DNA of 64,000 nucleotides from Bacillota bacterium (GTDB taxonomy: Bacteria; Bacillota; UBA4882; UBA10575): positions 26,163 through 90,162 of the forward strand of contig JAAYHQ010000039.1 of NCBI GenBank assembly GCA_012727425.1, given 5' to 3'. Positions 34,892 to 42,993 of the stretch are shown here, piece after piece. A program made the position numbers and the translations under genes. Under the pieces are notes generated by a model that searched no databases, had not been told where the DNA came from, and worked only from the letters and a program-made list of their open reading frames with translations. Position 1 is the first letter of the stretch. Each line of letters starts with the position of its first letter.

Positions 34892-36166
34892 ATGACCGGG
34901 ATGGGAAGTTCAGGACGGAAAGGCCTTTTTTACTTTACGGCGTTCTGCTGTGCACTGATCACCCTGTCGCTGGGGATCTATCCCCAAGTCGGGTTGGCGG
35001 CGGCCCGGGAGGGCCTGGCGATCTTTGTGGAGGTTGTTCTCCCGTCGCTTTTGCCCTTCTTTATCCTATCCGAAATCCTGCTTGGCCTGGGGGTTGTGCA
35101 TTTTATCGGGGTCTTTCTGGAACCCCTGATGCGTCCGGTCTTTAATGTTCCCGGGATTGGTGCCTTTGCTTTGTCAATGGGTTTGGCCGCCGGTTACCCG
35201 ATGGATGCGGTAATTACAGCCAAATTTCGCCGGTTAAACTTGTGTACACAAATTGAAGGCGAACGGTTACTGGCTTTCACCAACACGGCGGATCCGCTTT
35301 TCATGTTCGGCGCGGTGGCGGTTGGGATGTTTGGTTATCCGGAGTTGGGCGTCATTATTGCCGTTACCCATTACCTAGCCGCTTTTACGGTTGGGATCCT
35401 TTTTCGCTTTTATGGAAAAAAAGAGGACCGGCCGGCGGCGGAAGCGCGGACCAGTGGTAATCTGTTGGCAAGGGCCTTGCGTGAAATGCGCCAGGCCCAC
35501 CAGGAGGATGGGCGCCCCCTGGGGCAACTCCTGGCGGATGCGGTTAAAGATTCCATCTCCACTTTACTGATGATCGGGGGCTTTATCGTCCTTTTTTCCG
35601 TTTTATACCAGGTACTGGCGGAAATCGGGGTGCTCCGTTATATCTTACCGGTGGTGGAAGGCGGATTGAAAATCCTGGGCTTGAATCCGCAGTTGGGTTC
35701 GGCGGTCGTGCAAGGCTTCTTTGAGATCGATCTTGGGACGATGGCGGCGGCCAGAACGACCGGGGCGTTAACGGACCGGCTAATCGTCGCCGCGGCGGTT
35801 ATTGCCTGGAGCGGACTGTCGGTTTTGGGACAGGTAATGAGTGTCATCCACGGGACGGATCTGCGGATTGGGCCGTTTATCGTTGCCCGCGTGATCCATG
35901 CTTTGGTTGCCGGTTTTTACACCCGTTTGCTTCTTGGAGTGGTTAAAGTGCCCGCCCGGGTGGTACCAGCAACCCGGACGTTTACCGGCGGGGTATTAAC
36001 CCGCTGGACGATTACGGGCAAGCAGTTTTTGGTTATTACCGGGCTCCTGATCGCCGCCGGAATTTTCATGCGTTTGTTGTCCGGTTATCGCCTGGTCTGG
36101 CGGACGGATGAGCAGAAGCGGAGAAAGGGAGAAGTTGCCGGGAAGACTGGTCAAAAGGAGGAATAA
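34892..36166 (+). CDS. ylbJ: Sporulation integral membrane protein YlbJ
   Basis: 424-residue nucleoside-transporter-like (Gate domain) membrane protein with about eight TM segments. Motifs LPSLLPFFILSEILLGLG, GLAAGYPMDAVITAKF and EIDLGTMAAART are typical of YlbJ, needed for spore cortex formation in Bacillus under sigma-E. ATG 34892 follows AAAGGGAGGA at 9 bases. It overlaps nothing and ends an apparent three-gene membrane-protein run. Confidence 0.93.
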   Translation: MTGMGSSGRKGLFYFTAFCCALITLSLGIYPQVGLAAAREGLAIFVEVVLPSLLPFFILSEILLGLGVVHFIGVFLEPLMRPVFNVPGIGAFALSMGLAAGYPMDAVITAKFRRLNLCTQIEGERLLAFTNTADPLFMFGAVAVGMFGYPELGVIIAVTHYLAAFTVGILFRFYGKKEDRPAAEARTSGNLLARALREMRQAHQEDGRPLGQLLADAVKDSISTLLMIGGFIVLFSVLYQVLAEIGVLRYILPVVEGGLKILGLNPQLGSAVVQGFFEIDLGTMAAARTTGALTDRLIVAAAVIAWSGLSVLGQVMSVIHGTDLRIGPFIVARVIHALVAGFYTRLLLGVVKVPARVVPATRTFTGGVLTRWTITGKQFLVITGLLIAAGIFMRLLSGYRLVWRTDEQKRRKGEVAGKTGQKEE

Positions 36167-36378
36167 AAGTTAGACCGTATTTTTGCCGCGACTTTATGGA
36201 AAACCAGTATGCGTAAAGAGAAGATCAGTGGTTAACGACGGCTAAAGGAGATAACAGGGCAGAAAGTTTTTTACCGGATGGTTGCCTCCCATGTTTATTA
36301 TCGCCAAAACCTCCAAAGGAAAACTAGTTTTACGGCTCTGAGCTTGGGAAAGGCTAAGAGCGAAGGGAGGTGCTACAT

Positions 36379-36735
36379 ATGGGTTCCGGACAAAGAAGCA
36401 ATACTTTAATGGTGAAAGAAGCCGCCCAGGCAATGGAGCAATTTAAGTACGAAGTGGCCAACGAGCTAAACATCAACATGCAGCCGATTCAGGGGGACTA
36501 CTGGGGATACATGACCGCGCGTGATTGTGGAGCCGTGGGGGGTCATATGGTCAAAAGAATGATCGAGGCGGCCGAGCGGTCCTTGGCGGAACAAGCGGCT
36601 TATCAGGCCACATCTACTTTCCGGCAGACGGTTAACACCCAGCAAGCGGGGCAAAACCTGAGTGCCGGACCAGGTGGTCCTTCGGTATTAAGTTCGATCC
36701 CCGGCTTTACGCAGCCACAACAACCCCAACAGTAA
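36379..36735 (+). CDS. Alpha/beta-type small acid-soluble spore protein
   Basis: 118 residues. The DNA-binding core matches SASPs: AMEQFKYEVANELNINM (with the germination-protease site in KYEVANE) and GAVGGHMVKRMIEAAERSLA. It coats and protects spore DNA. The C-terminal Q/P/G-rich tail of about 45 residues is longer than in typical SASPs (60-75 residues). AGGGAGGTG precedes ATG 36379. I could not identify a sigma-G promoter. Confidence 0.93.
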   Translation: MGSGQRSNTLMVKEAAQAMEQFKYEVANELNINMQPIQGDYWGYMTARDCGAVGGHMVKRMIEAAERSLAEQAAYQATSTFRQTVNTQQAGQNLSAGPGGPSVLSSIPGFTQPQQPQQ

Positions 36736-36746
36736 CCGGTAGCAAC

Positions 36747-36778
36747 AACGGAGGCATTGGCCTCCGTTTAATTTTTAG
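36747..36778. terminator. Terminator between the SASP gene and the minus-strand gene
   Basis: AACGGAGGC-att-GGCCTCCGTT followed by TTAATTTTT. It lies between convergent genes and can serve both, though the reverse T run is weak. Confidence 0.75.
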
Positions 36779-39015
36779 GCTTTGCGGTTTGTTTTTGTCA
36801 GCAGGAGGAGGAGGCCGGTGGTGGCCAAGGGGTAAAAGAACAAAGCGGCAAAGACCAGGCCCGAGTCGTTGACGAGTAAACCGGTAACACCTCCCAACAG
36901 AGCAAGGCCGAAAAGGGCGGAGGGAAAAGGCCGGCCGGCCCCCAAATAAGACCCGGTAAAGGTGAGGAGGGCGGAAAAGAAGAGGAAGGTCCAGCGGGAC
37001 CCGAGGAGCCGCAGATTGACCCGGAGTTTACGCCGGACAATTTCCATAAGGGCGGTGAACCCCCGCCGTTTAAAGCCCTCAAGGAACAGGCCGAAATGGG
37101 AGCGTTCGACGGGTTGGGCCAAAAAATAATCAAAGACCAACAGGAGCAGGGCAATAAGGACCAGGATGAACAGGCCGGACAGAATTAGCCGGACAGAAAA
37201 GGTTTTTTTTTGGTGTTGAGTAAAGGCCAGGGCGATGGTGAGCGCCATGGCCGTCAGCCCGGCGCCAAAATTGGCGCCAAATTGGGGCGGGGAAAGAATG
37301 AAAAAAGCCATCAGAAACAACCCTGGTGCCCAGCGGAACGGCGGCCGTTGGTTTTGCGCGGAGCGCCAAAGCAAAACTCCCAGCAGGCAACCGAGGAACA
37401 AGCCGGACAACTCGTTACCGATTCCGTAAAAACGGGCACCGAGGATGGGATCATGCCCGAGGACCGAGGAGGAGAGCAGGGGGGGATGACCAATGGAACC
37501 GAGGGGGATGAGGACGGCCAGGGCCACAAGGGGTAAAAGTGGCGCCGTGGTGGCAGCGGCCGGGCGTTGGGAGGTTCCGGCGGACCCCCGGGAAAGATGG
37601 CCGAGCAGGATGCTGAGGAACGTGAGGGCAAGGGCGATGACAAGGGTAGCCCCGGTAAACCAGGGTATGGCCGTCAGGGGTAGCGGCGAAGCCAAGTGTA
37701 AAGCAACGGGTTGGGCGGATAGAAAGATGATCGAAAACCTGAGAGCGGTGCGGATGTTTCCGGGAACACAACTAACCGGTAAATTCAGGAAAACAATGGC
37801 CAGGAGGGCCAATGGCAAGCAGAGGGCAACCCCGTTGAGATAGACCGGTAACACCCGGCGCCGGAAAAAGCTGGTTGTGTTTAATTTTGCTTCGAGCTGT
37901 AGTAAGGCAGGCAGCGTCCCTTTGGTGCCGGCCTCCATGCTCCGGCCCCAGGCCTGAACCGGTGTTTCCAAGTTGAAAAGCCGGAAAATCGTCGGGGCCA
38001 GATCAACATTGGCCACCAGACCCGGACGACGGGTTGTTGGGGACCAGAGAAAACCGGCGGGAAAATTCTTTCCCCAGATGAAGCAGGGCGTTAAATAGGC
38101 CCCTTGCTTGAGGTTAGCCAGGGATGGGGTGGGGGTAAGCAAGATGACGGTTTCATTTTCCGCGTCGAAAAGCGGCCAGATGGCTTGGGCAAATTGGTCT
38201 AGCCGGGTGAACAAACGCTTTTTTTCGGTGGTAATTTGGTGGTCAAAAAGATAGGGGGATAGGGCCTCGAGACGGGCGAAATCACCCAACTCCAGGACCA
38301 GGAGATCGGCTTTTGCTCTGTATTCCCGGTATTTTGCCACCAAGTGCCGGTAGTTGGTTTCCCAAGGTAAAAGGCCGGCACCCGGTTGCAGGGTATGGCG
38401 GCCCACGTCGCCATAGTCGACCAGGCCACGGTGGTCGGCGGCTAACCAAGGGGCAAAACGGTGATGGGTATAACCGGGGTCTCCTTCTTCGGCCGGGGCT
38501 AAATCCGCGTTGCCAAAAACAGCGGTGCGCCGGTGGTTTTCGTGGAGAACTTGCCCCAAGAGGCAGGGGATGGCCGTGTGGGTCGGGGAAAAGTTTAAAC
38601 GGAACGCCTCGGGCAGGCGAAGCAGGATTACCTGGCCGGCGGGGCGACTTAGCTCACCGGTGAGTTGCTGATAGAGAAGGCCCGCCCCAGTACCCATCCA
38701 TTTTTCGTCCGCATTCAAGGCCAATCCGCCCTGCTGGTCGCTGCGGGCGGGGGCCCCGGCCCCCAAGGTCGCATGGGTGTTGCCGGCGCTTCTGGTTCCG
38801 GCGGTATTGGTCGTCATCAGCGCGCAGGCGCTCTCGTGGAGACGGGCCTGAAGATAGGGACCGGTTTCGGTTAACAACTCGTGGAGGGAGACCCGATCCA
38901 AGAGGAGGACGGTCACTTTGACGGGTGCGGCACTCCATCCGGGTTGGGCACGGCCGAACAAAAGGCTCAAGGTCAGAAGAATGATGACGGTAAAAGAAGA
39001 ACCGATCCGGCGCAA
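36775..39015 (-). CDS. Large membrane protein with extracytoplasmic alkaline-phosphatase-like domain
   Basis: 746 residues. A signal peptide (1-28) leads to an extracytoplasmic domain of about 340 residues with an alkaline-phosphatase/phosphopentomutase fold look: VKVTVLLLDRVSLHEL, MTTNTAGTRSAGNTHATLGAG, HHRFAPWL and NVDLAPTIFRLF. The C-terminal half has about ten TM helices with the striking motif HDPILGARFYGIGNELSG. Similar proteins in other Firmicutes are unnamed. The normal metal site (Asp, nucleophile Ser/Thr, DH pairs) is only partly visible, so catalysis is uncertain. Adjacent to an EamA transporter on the same strand. Confidence 0.75.
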   Translation of the reverse strand: MRRIGSSFTVIILLTLSLLFGRAQPGWSAAPVKVTVLLLDRVSLHELLTETGPYLQARLHESACALMTTNTAGTRSAGNTHATLGAGAPARSDQQGGLALNADEKWMGTGAGLLYQQLTGELSRPAGQVILLRLPEAFRLNFSPTHTAIPCLLGQVLHENHRRTAVFGNADLAPAEEGDPGYTHHRFAPWLAADHRGLVDYGDVGRHTLQPGAGLLPWETNYRHLVAKYREYRAKADLLVLELGDFARLEALSPYLFDHQITTEKKRLFTRLDQFAQAIWPLFDAENETVILLTPTPSLANLKQGAYLTPCFIWGKNFPAGFLWSPTTRRPGLVANVDLAPTIFRLFNLETPVQAWGRSMEAGTKGTLPALLQLEAKLNTTSFFRRRVLPVYLNGVALCLPLALLAIVFLNLPVSCVPGNIRTALRFSIIFLSAQPVALHLASPLPLTAIPWFTGATLVIALALTFLSILLGHLSRGSAGTSQRPAAATTAPLLPLVALAVLIPLGSIGHPPLLSSSVLGHDPILGARFYGIGNELSGLFLGCLLGVLLWRSAQNQRPPFRWAPGLFLMAFFILSPPQFGANFGAGLTAMALTIALAFTQHQKKTFSVRLILSGLFILVLIALLLLVFDYFLAQPVERSHFGLFLEGFKRRGFTALMEIVRRKLRVNLRLLGSRWTFLFFSALLTFTGSYLGAGRPFPSALFGLALLGGVTGLLVNDSGLVFAALFFYPLATTGLLLLLTKTNRKA

Positions 39016-39042
39016 AAAACTTGGCTCCTTACACGGGAAAGT

Positions 39043-39927
39043 TCATGCGATCATCTTACCCGCTTCCGGCTTGAAAGATTCGCCGATGGTGCTTAAAAGG
39101 GCGCCCCCGATCAAAAGCAGACCGCCGACGACCAGTTTCCAAGTGAAAGGTTCGTAGCCGAGGAGCAGGGAAAAAAGGGTGGCAAAGGCCGGCTCGGTGG
39201 CGAGAATGATCGCGGTGGCCACCGGTGAAAGCCGCCGTTGTGCCAGGGATTGACAGCAAAAGGCAACGCCTGTGGCCGGGATGGCCAAATACAAGATGGC
39301 CCCCCAGGTTTTGGCGTTCATCTGGAGAACAGAGGGCACGCCGCCGGGGGTGAAGACCCAGGCGACCGTGGCCACGACGGCAAACTGAATGATGGTCAGA
39401 GTGGCCGGGTCGGAGCCGGCGACAGCGCGGCCGAGAGCAACAATATGCCAAGCGTAAAGGAGGGCACAGGCCAAGGTCAGCAGGACACCCCGGTCCAGCG
39501 TGAACTGCTCGGTTGGCCAGGTGATGAGGGCCAACCCGCAACTGGCCGCCAATAAGCCCAAAAGGGCCGGGCAGGTTGGTTTTTTGTGGTAAAAGACAAT
39601 CTCGATCAGCGCCACAAAGACCCCATTCATCCCGGTTAGTAAGGCCGAGACGGCAGGCGTTGTATATTTCAACCCAAAAGTTTGAGTGGCGAAGGCGAAC
39701 GTGAGGATGAGGCCCAAGCCAATTCCGGGCCGGAAAGCCGACCGCCAGTTCTGCAGGGCCGGGCGGCGGAAAAGGAAAAACAGAAAGAAAAAAGCGATCG
39801 TAAAGCGGTAAGCAATTACGGCCATGGGCCGTAAAATGTTTAGCGACTCCTTAACAATGATGAAAGTTCCACCCCAGATGGCGGCGGTCAAGAATAAAAG
39901 AGCGGCTGGTTGGTGCTTGTTCGACAT
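39043..39927 (-). CDS. EamA/DMT-superfamily transporter
   Basis: 294 residues, ten TM segments in two EamA repeats. Typical signatures are LTAAIWGGTFIIVKESL, PAVSALLTGMNGVFVALIE and ATAIILATEPAFATLFS. Exports or imports a small metabolite; substrate unknown. ATG 39927 follows GAGGGATC. Ends 28 bases before the AP-like gene, so the two are probably co-transcribed. Confidence 0.92.
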   Translation of the reverse strand: MSNKHQPAALLFLTAAIWGGTFIIVKESLNILRPMAVIAYRFTIAFFFLFFLFRRPALQNWRSAFRPGIGLGLILTFAFATQTFGLKYTTPAVSALLTGMNGVFVALIEIVFYHKKPTCPALLGLLAASCGLALITWPTEQFTLDRGVLLTLACALLYAWHIVALGRAVAGSDPATLTIIQFAVVATVAWVFTPGGVPSVLQMNAKTWGAILYLAIPATGVAFCCQSLAQRRLSPVATAIILATEPAFATLFSLLLGYEPFTWKLVVGGLLLIGGALLSTIGESFKPEAGKMIA

Positions 39928-40321
39928 GTTGATCCCTCTTTTTTCGATTGTTGACTGAACTTTTGCGCTGAAGTTCATATAAAAATTATTGTAGCATAGA
40001 AATCCTCCGGACGTAATAGCTGCTTGGTGCGGTCAGCGCGATTGCTGTTGCCATGTTGCTGTCGTCATTGCTTTTGTTGTTCCTGTTGTCGTCGGTGTTG
40101 GGATCGTCCACGCTGACGATTGGCCACCCCGGGAGAGAAGAAAGAAGCGGCCCGGTCAAAAAGGTAATTATTGGCTGAGCGATCTACGGACAAAAAGCCC
40201 TTATCGGCAGACCGGTGGTCTAGAAAATAATACCTTCTTAACAGTTCACCGGAGGAGGCTTGATCATAAGATGGCGGTAGAGGGCAGAGCTTTTGTGCTC
40301 TGTTGTCCAGGAGGTGAACCA
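39928..40321. other. Intergenic region with leader peptide and hairpin before the SPOCS gene
   Basis: A low-complexity TTG/TCG-rich run spans about 40040-40105. GGAGGAGG (40251-40258) precedes a 6-codon frame TTG 40260 to TAG (MIIRWR). CAGAGC-ttttgt-GCTCTG (about 40287-40304) forms a hairpin just before the CCAGGAGG site of the next gene. No longer gene is supported. Confidence 0.35.
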
Positions 40322-40894
40322 ATGATCGTTCGTAAACAGGATTTGGTTTTGTCAACGGAACGGCTTAAAGTCTTAAGGGTGATTGGGGAAAAAGTTGCTC
40401 AGGTCGTGGTGGAGAGTGAAACACCGATCAACGCCATAAAAATTGACAAGATCGATGCCCGGCTTGGACCCTTCGAAGATCACGTTTTCCACAACAAAGT
40501 GGTGAAGCAAGGGGTCATCCATAAACAGGTCTTTTATGTCGACCCGGAAAACTTTGTCCGGCACATCGCAGAAGAGATCCCTTATATGTTAACGGTGGAA
40601 ATTCCGGGCGTGAAGCCTTCCGATTTTGTTGAAGTACAAAACCACTTAATCGATATTGACACCGACTTCCAGTTGGTCCCCGCCCGGCCGCGGCGGCACG
40701 CGCAAGATGGCGATAAAGAGATCGATGCGGGGGTACGCGCGATCCTGCGCCAGAAAGTGGCCGCCCATATCCTGGTGAAAGTTGCCGAGTGGGCCCAAGT
40801 CGATGTAGTGACCGGTGTTGACATTTTTCCCAAGGTGAACTCGATGCACCGCGCCTTTTGCTCCAAAACCAACCTGGTTAATACCCGGTTGTAA
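40322..40894 (+). CDS. SPOCS-domain protein (DUF3794)
   Basis: 190 residues with one SPOCS/DUF3794 domain (LKVLRVIGEKVAQVVVES, VIHKQVFYVD, RHIAEEIPYMLTVEIPGVKP, VARPRR-like strand order). SPOCS domains occur in SipL and other spore-coat morphogenetic proteins of Clostridia, and in other cell-surface proteins. No LysM domain is present, unlike SipL. CCAGGAGGTG precedes ATG 40322. It has its own terminator. A spore-coat role is inferred. Confidence 0.85.
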   Translation: MIVRKQDLVLSTERLKVLRVIGEKVAQVVVESETPINAIKIDKIDARLGPFEDHVFHNKVVKQGVIHKQVFYVDPENFVRHIAEEIPYMLTVEIPGVKPSDFVEVQNHLIDIDTDFQLVPARPRRHAQDGDKEIDAGVRAILRQKVAAHILVKVAEWAQVDVVTGVDIFPKVNSMHRAFCSKTNLVNTRL

Positions 40895-40918
40895 CGGAAG
40901 AAACAATAGCAAAAACGG

Positions 40919-40956
40919 AAAACAAGGCAAGGATTTGCTCTTTGCCTTGTTTTTTA
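40919..40956 (+). terminator. Terminator after the SPOCS gene
   Basis: AACAAGGCAA...TTTGCCTTGTT followed by TTTTT. Confidence 0.88.
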
Positions 40957-40958
40957 AC

Positions 40959-40987
40959 TTTACCCTGGCGCCAAAACGGGGTATAAT
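40959..40987 (+). promoter_or_regulatory. Promoter of rex1
   Basis: TTTACC (40959-40964), 17 bases, TATAAT (40982-40987). Perfect -10, moderate -35. Confidence 0.65.
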
Positions 40988-40997
40988 GGACTTAAGC

Positions 40998-41016
40998 TTG
41001 TTATATACTATAACAA
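40998..41016 (+). promoter_or_regulatory. Rex-like palindrome at the rex1 start site
   Basis: TTGTTATATACTATAACAA is a perfect 19-base palindrome with TTGTTA/TAACAA ends, like the clostridial Rex consensus TTGTTAA-N4-TTAACAA, but with one extra central base. It overlaps the predicted transcription start, suggesting autoregulation. Confidence 0.5.
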
Positions 41017-41127
41017 AGTGCGAGGGTTGGAACCGTCCGGTGTGCTTTGCTTGGGAAGGAACCGTGGTCAGGACCAAGCGGGCGGGGCGGGGGGTGGCGC
41101 CAGGCAACGGAAAAAGGGGGGCCTTAA

Positions 41128-41811
41128 TTGTCTACGGCGAACAACAAGGGTGGAAAAGATAAGGACAAAGGGATTCCTTTAACCGTAGTGAAAAGGCTTC
41201 CCGTATATCAACGGCTTTTGTCGGAGTTGGCCGCCAAGGAAGTAGAACGGGTCTCCTCCCGGGAGTTGGCCGCGCGGATGAAGATCAACCCTTCCCAAGT
41301 CCGCCAGGACCTGAGTTTGTTCGGTTCTTTTGGACAACAGGGGTATGGTTACCGGGTTAATTATCTTTTAGGTGAGATCAACAAAATACTGGGGATTAAC
41401 GTCGAAACCAAGATGGTTTTGGTCGGCAGTGGACAGTTGGGGCGGGCGATCGCCAATTATAACAACTTTGCGAAACGGGGTTTTATCATCGAAGCACTCT
41501 TTGATTGTGATCCGCGGGTTATTGGCCGGACCATTAATAACCGGATCGTCCGTGATGTTCAAGGCCTGACCGCTTATTTACAGGCGGAGCCGGCGGAGAT
41601 CGGGATCATTTGCACTCCGGCGGCGGCGGCGCAGGAAGTGGCCGATCAGTTGGTGGCCGGTGGCATCAAAGGGATTTGGAATTTTGCCCCGGTGGCCTTG
41701 AAGGTGCCGGAGACCGTCTGTGTTGAACATGTTCATCTCGGGGAGAGTCTGATGATCCTTTCCTTCAAGCTTAAACAGATGAATGCGGAAAGAATTAACC
41801 AAAAAAAATGA
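41128..41811 (+). CDS. rex: Redox-sensing repressor Rex (copy 1)
   Basis: 227 residues. N-terminal winged helix (RLPVYQRLLSELAAKEVERVSSRELAARM, NPSQVRQDLSLFGSFGQQGYGY) and C-terminal Rossmann domain with VGSGQLGRAIANY; GIWNFAPVAL completes the family. It senses NADH/NAD+ and derepresses fermentative and hydrogenase genes when NADH is high. TTG 41128 follows AAGGGGGG. A charged N-terminal extension (SSxxNNKGGKDKDK-type) is unusual. Recognition helix differs from rex copy 2 at 43 kb. Confidence 0.96.
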   Translation: MSTANNKGGKDKDKGIPLTVVKRLPVYQRLLSELAAKEVERVSSRELAARMKINPSQVRQDLSLFGSFGQQGYGYRVNYLLGEINKILGINVETKMVLVGSGQLGRAIANYNNFAKRGFIIEALFDCDPRVIGRTINNRIVRDVQGLTAYLQAEPAEIGIICTPAAAAQEVADQLVAGGIKGIWNFAPVALKVPETVCVEHVHLGESLMILSFKLKQMNAERINQKK

Positions 41812-41821
41812 GCAAACACCA

Positions 41822-41850
41822 TTGACAACCGGGGTAATATGTTGTAATAT
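41822..41850 (+). promoter_or_regulatory. Promoter of the tRNA-Lys/tRNA-Glu unit
   Basis: TTGACA (41822-41827), 17 bases, TAATAT (41845-41850), about 19 bases before tRNA-Lys. Confidence 0.75.
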
Positions 41851-41868
41851 AAAAAAGCGTTGTTTTTT

Positions 41869-41944
41869 GGGTCATTAGCTCAGGCGGTAGAGCACCTGAC
41901 TTTTAATCAGGGTGTCCGGCGTTCGAGTCGCCGATGACCCACCA
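41869..41944 (+). tRNA. tRNA-Lys (UUU)
   Basis: Cloverleaf with acceptor GGGTCAT/ATGACCC, anticodon stem CCTGA/TCAGG and loop CTTTTAA giving anticodon TTT. CCA is encoded at the 3' end. Confidence 0.97.
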
Positions 41945-41947
41945 TGT

Positions 41948-42022
41948 GGTCCCATCGTCTAGGGGTTAGGACACCGCCCTTTCACGGCGGCGGCAGGGGT
42001 TCAAATCCCCTTGGGACTACCA
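41948..42022 (+). tRNA. tRNA-Glu (UUC)
   Basis: Acceptor GGTCCCA/TGGGACT, anticodon stem CCGCC/GGCGG with loop CTTTCAC giving TTC. The TpsiC arm AGGGG-TTCAAAT-CCCCT is perfect. CCA is encoded. Confidence 0.97.
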
Positions 42023-42034
42023 AAATGCTTTTCC

Positions 42035-42061
42035 ACCTGCCGGTCAACCGGCAGGTTTTTA
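42035..42061 (+). terminator. Terminator inside the tRNA cluster
   Basis: ACCTGCCGG-tcaa-CCGGCAGGT followed by TTTTT ends the Lys-Glu unit. Confidence 0.9.
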
Positions 42062-42070
42062 CCAGGGATA

Positions 42071-42099
42071 TTGACTCTGATCCGGAATCATGTTATAAT
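42071..42099 (+). promoter_or_regulatory. Promoter of the Val/Asp/Phe tRNA unit
   Basis: TTGACT (42071-42076), 17 bases, TATAAT (42094-42099); tRNA-Val begins ten bases further on. Confidence 0.85.
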
Positions 42100-42109
42100 C
42101 TCTTGTACC

Positions 42110-42186
42110 GGTCGCGTGGCTCAGTTGGTTAGAGCGCTGCGTTCACATCGCAGAGGTCACTGGTTCGAGTCCAGTCGCGACCACCA
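42110..42186 (+). tRNA. tRNA-Val (CAC)
   Basis: Acceptor GGTCGCG/CGCGACC, anticodon stem CTGCG/CGCAG with loop TTCACAT giving CAC, which reads GUG. CCA is encoded. This is the minor valine isoacceptor. Confidence 0.95.
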
Positions 42187-42195
42187 TCTATGAAT

Positions 42196-42272
42196 GGAGC
42201 CGTAGTGTAGTCGGCTAACATGCCAGCCTGTCACGCTGGAGATCGCGGGTTCGAGCCCCGTCGGCTCCGCCA
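42196..42272 (+). tRNA. tRNA-Asp (GUC)
   Basis: Acceptor GGAGCCG/CGGCTCC, anticodon stem CCAGC/GCTGG with loop CTGTCAC giving GTC. Discriminator G and encoded CCA fit Asp. Confidence 0.97.
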
Positions 42273-42289
42273 TTCGAAATTCGATAAGT

Positions 42290-42365
42290 GCCAAGGTAGC
42301 TCAGTCGGTAGAGCAGGGGACTGAAAATCCCCGTGTCGGCGGTTCGATTCCGTCCCTTGGCACCA
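42290..42365 (+). tRNA. tRNA-Phe (GAA)
   Basis: Acceptor GCCAAGG/CCTTGGC, anticodon stem GGGGA/TCCCC with loop CTGAAAA giving GAA. CCA is encoded. Confidence 0.97.
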
Positions 42366-42380
42366 TTTTTATAAACAATT

Positions 42381-42403
42381 AACCCCGCTTCCGGGGTTTT
42401 TTT
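42381..42403 (+). terminator. Terminator after tRNA-Phe
   Basis: AACCCCG-cttc-CGGGGTT then TTTTT closes the tRNA cluster. Confidence 0.9.
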
Positions 42404-42531
42404 GTGGGTGAAGTAAGGAAGGCTTTAAGGGATTTTTAAAATATTGTCCAACAAAAATTCATAAAGGGAGATTACAATATAAATGAGCCAGTGATAATAA
42501 AAATCATCGATCTTTAGAAAGGAGCAGATAG

Positions 42532-42765
42532 ATGCCGAATTGTCCTTTTATCGCCGGTTGTCTGTTTTTTAATGACAAGATGAAGAATATGCCAGCTACT
42601 TCCGGGATTTATAAGCGTAATTATTGTCAAGGCGACAATACGAACTGCGCTCGCTTTATGGTCCGTCAGGCTTTAGGTGGTGAGCATGTGCCAGAAGATC
42701 TTTTTCCCAATCAACGGGAAAGGGCGGAGGCTTTGCTAAGAAAAGAAGATCGTTGCTCATGCTAG
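42532..42765 (+). CDS. Small Cys-rich protein, possible metal or Fe-S binder
   Basis: 77 residues with six Cys: MPNCPFIAGCLFFND, NYCQGDNTNCARFMV and a C-terminal CSC. The spacing C-x5-C...C-x6-C suggests a metal or iron-sulfur site. Similar short proteins with a 'YCxGDxxxCARYMV' motif occur unannotated in other anaerobic Firmicutes, as far as I recall. GAAAGGAG lies before the ATG and a terminator follows. It lies between tRNAs and rex2; function unknown. Confidence 0.75.
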   Translation: MPNCPFIAGCLFFNDKMKNMPATSGIYKRNYCQGDNTNCARFMVRQALGGEHVPEDLFPNQRERAEALLRKEDRCSC

Positions 42766-42786
42766 CTTTTGCCAGCTTGAGTGTGG

Positions 42787-42820
42787 CGCCGGGTGTCCTT
42801 TAGGCAACCGGCCTTTTTTA
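42787..42820 (+). terminator. Terminator after the Cys-rich gene
   Basis: GCCGGGT...ACCGGC with a short AGG/CCT inner pairing, followed by TTTTTTATT. Confidence 0.8.
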
Positions 42821-42954
42821 TTCGATTTTTATGACTTGATACTTCCGGAAGATTTTAATTATTACCTTGGCATAAATTTCTACCCCTGCCGGCTGGGATT
42901 TGGCGGTTCTTTCCGCCCCTCAATTGTCTTTACTCACAATTAACAATGGGTTGC

Positions 42955-42983
42955 TTGGCAAAGTTGCAATCATGGGTTACAAT
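42955..42983 (+). promoter_or_regulatory. Sigma-A promoter of rex2
   Basis: TTGGCA (42955-42960), 17 bases, TACAAT (42978-42983). The Rex operator begins 11 bases after the -10. Confidence 0.8.
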
Positions 42984-42993
42984 TAGGGTGAGA

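Noticed and set aside
36167..36378. Sigma-G promoter for the SASP gene
   Set aside because: CATGTTTA near 36292 is one base off the -10 pattern and no matching -35 is at the right distance.
40065..40355. 96-codon minus-strand frame ending in Gln/Arg repeats
   Set aside because: Comes from a low-complexity TTG/TCG run, has no ribosome-binding site and overlaps the SPOCS gene start.
41821..42403. Genomic-island or prophage attachment at the tRNA genes
   Set aside because: No integrase, no repeated tRNA 3' end, and the flanking genes are ordinary chromosomal genes.
42922..42941. Second Rex site (TTGTCTTTACTCACAA) upstream of rex2
   Set aside because: One arm is mismatched and the spacer is four bases rather than six; the perfect operator at 42994 explains regulation.
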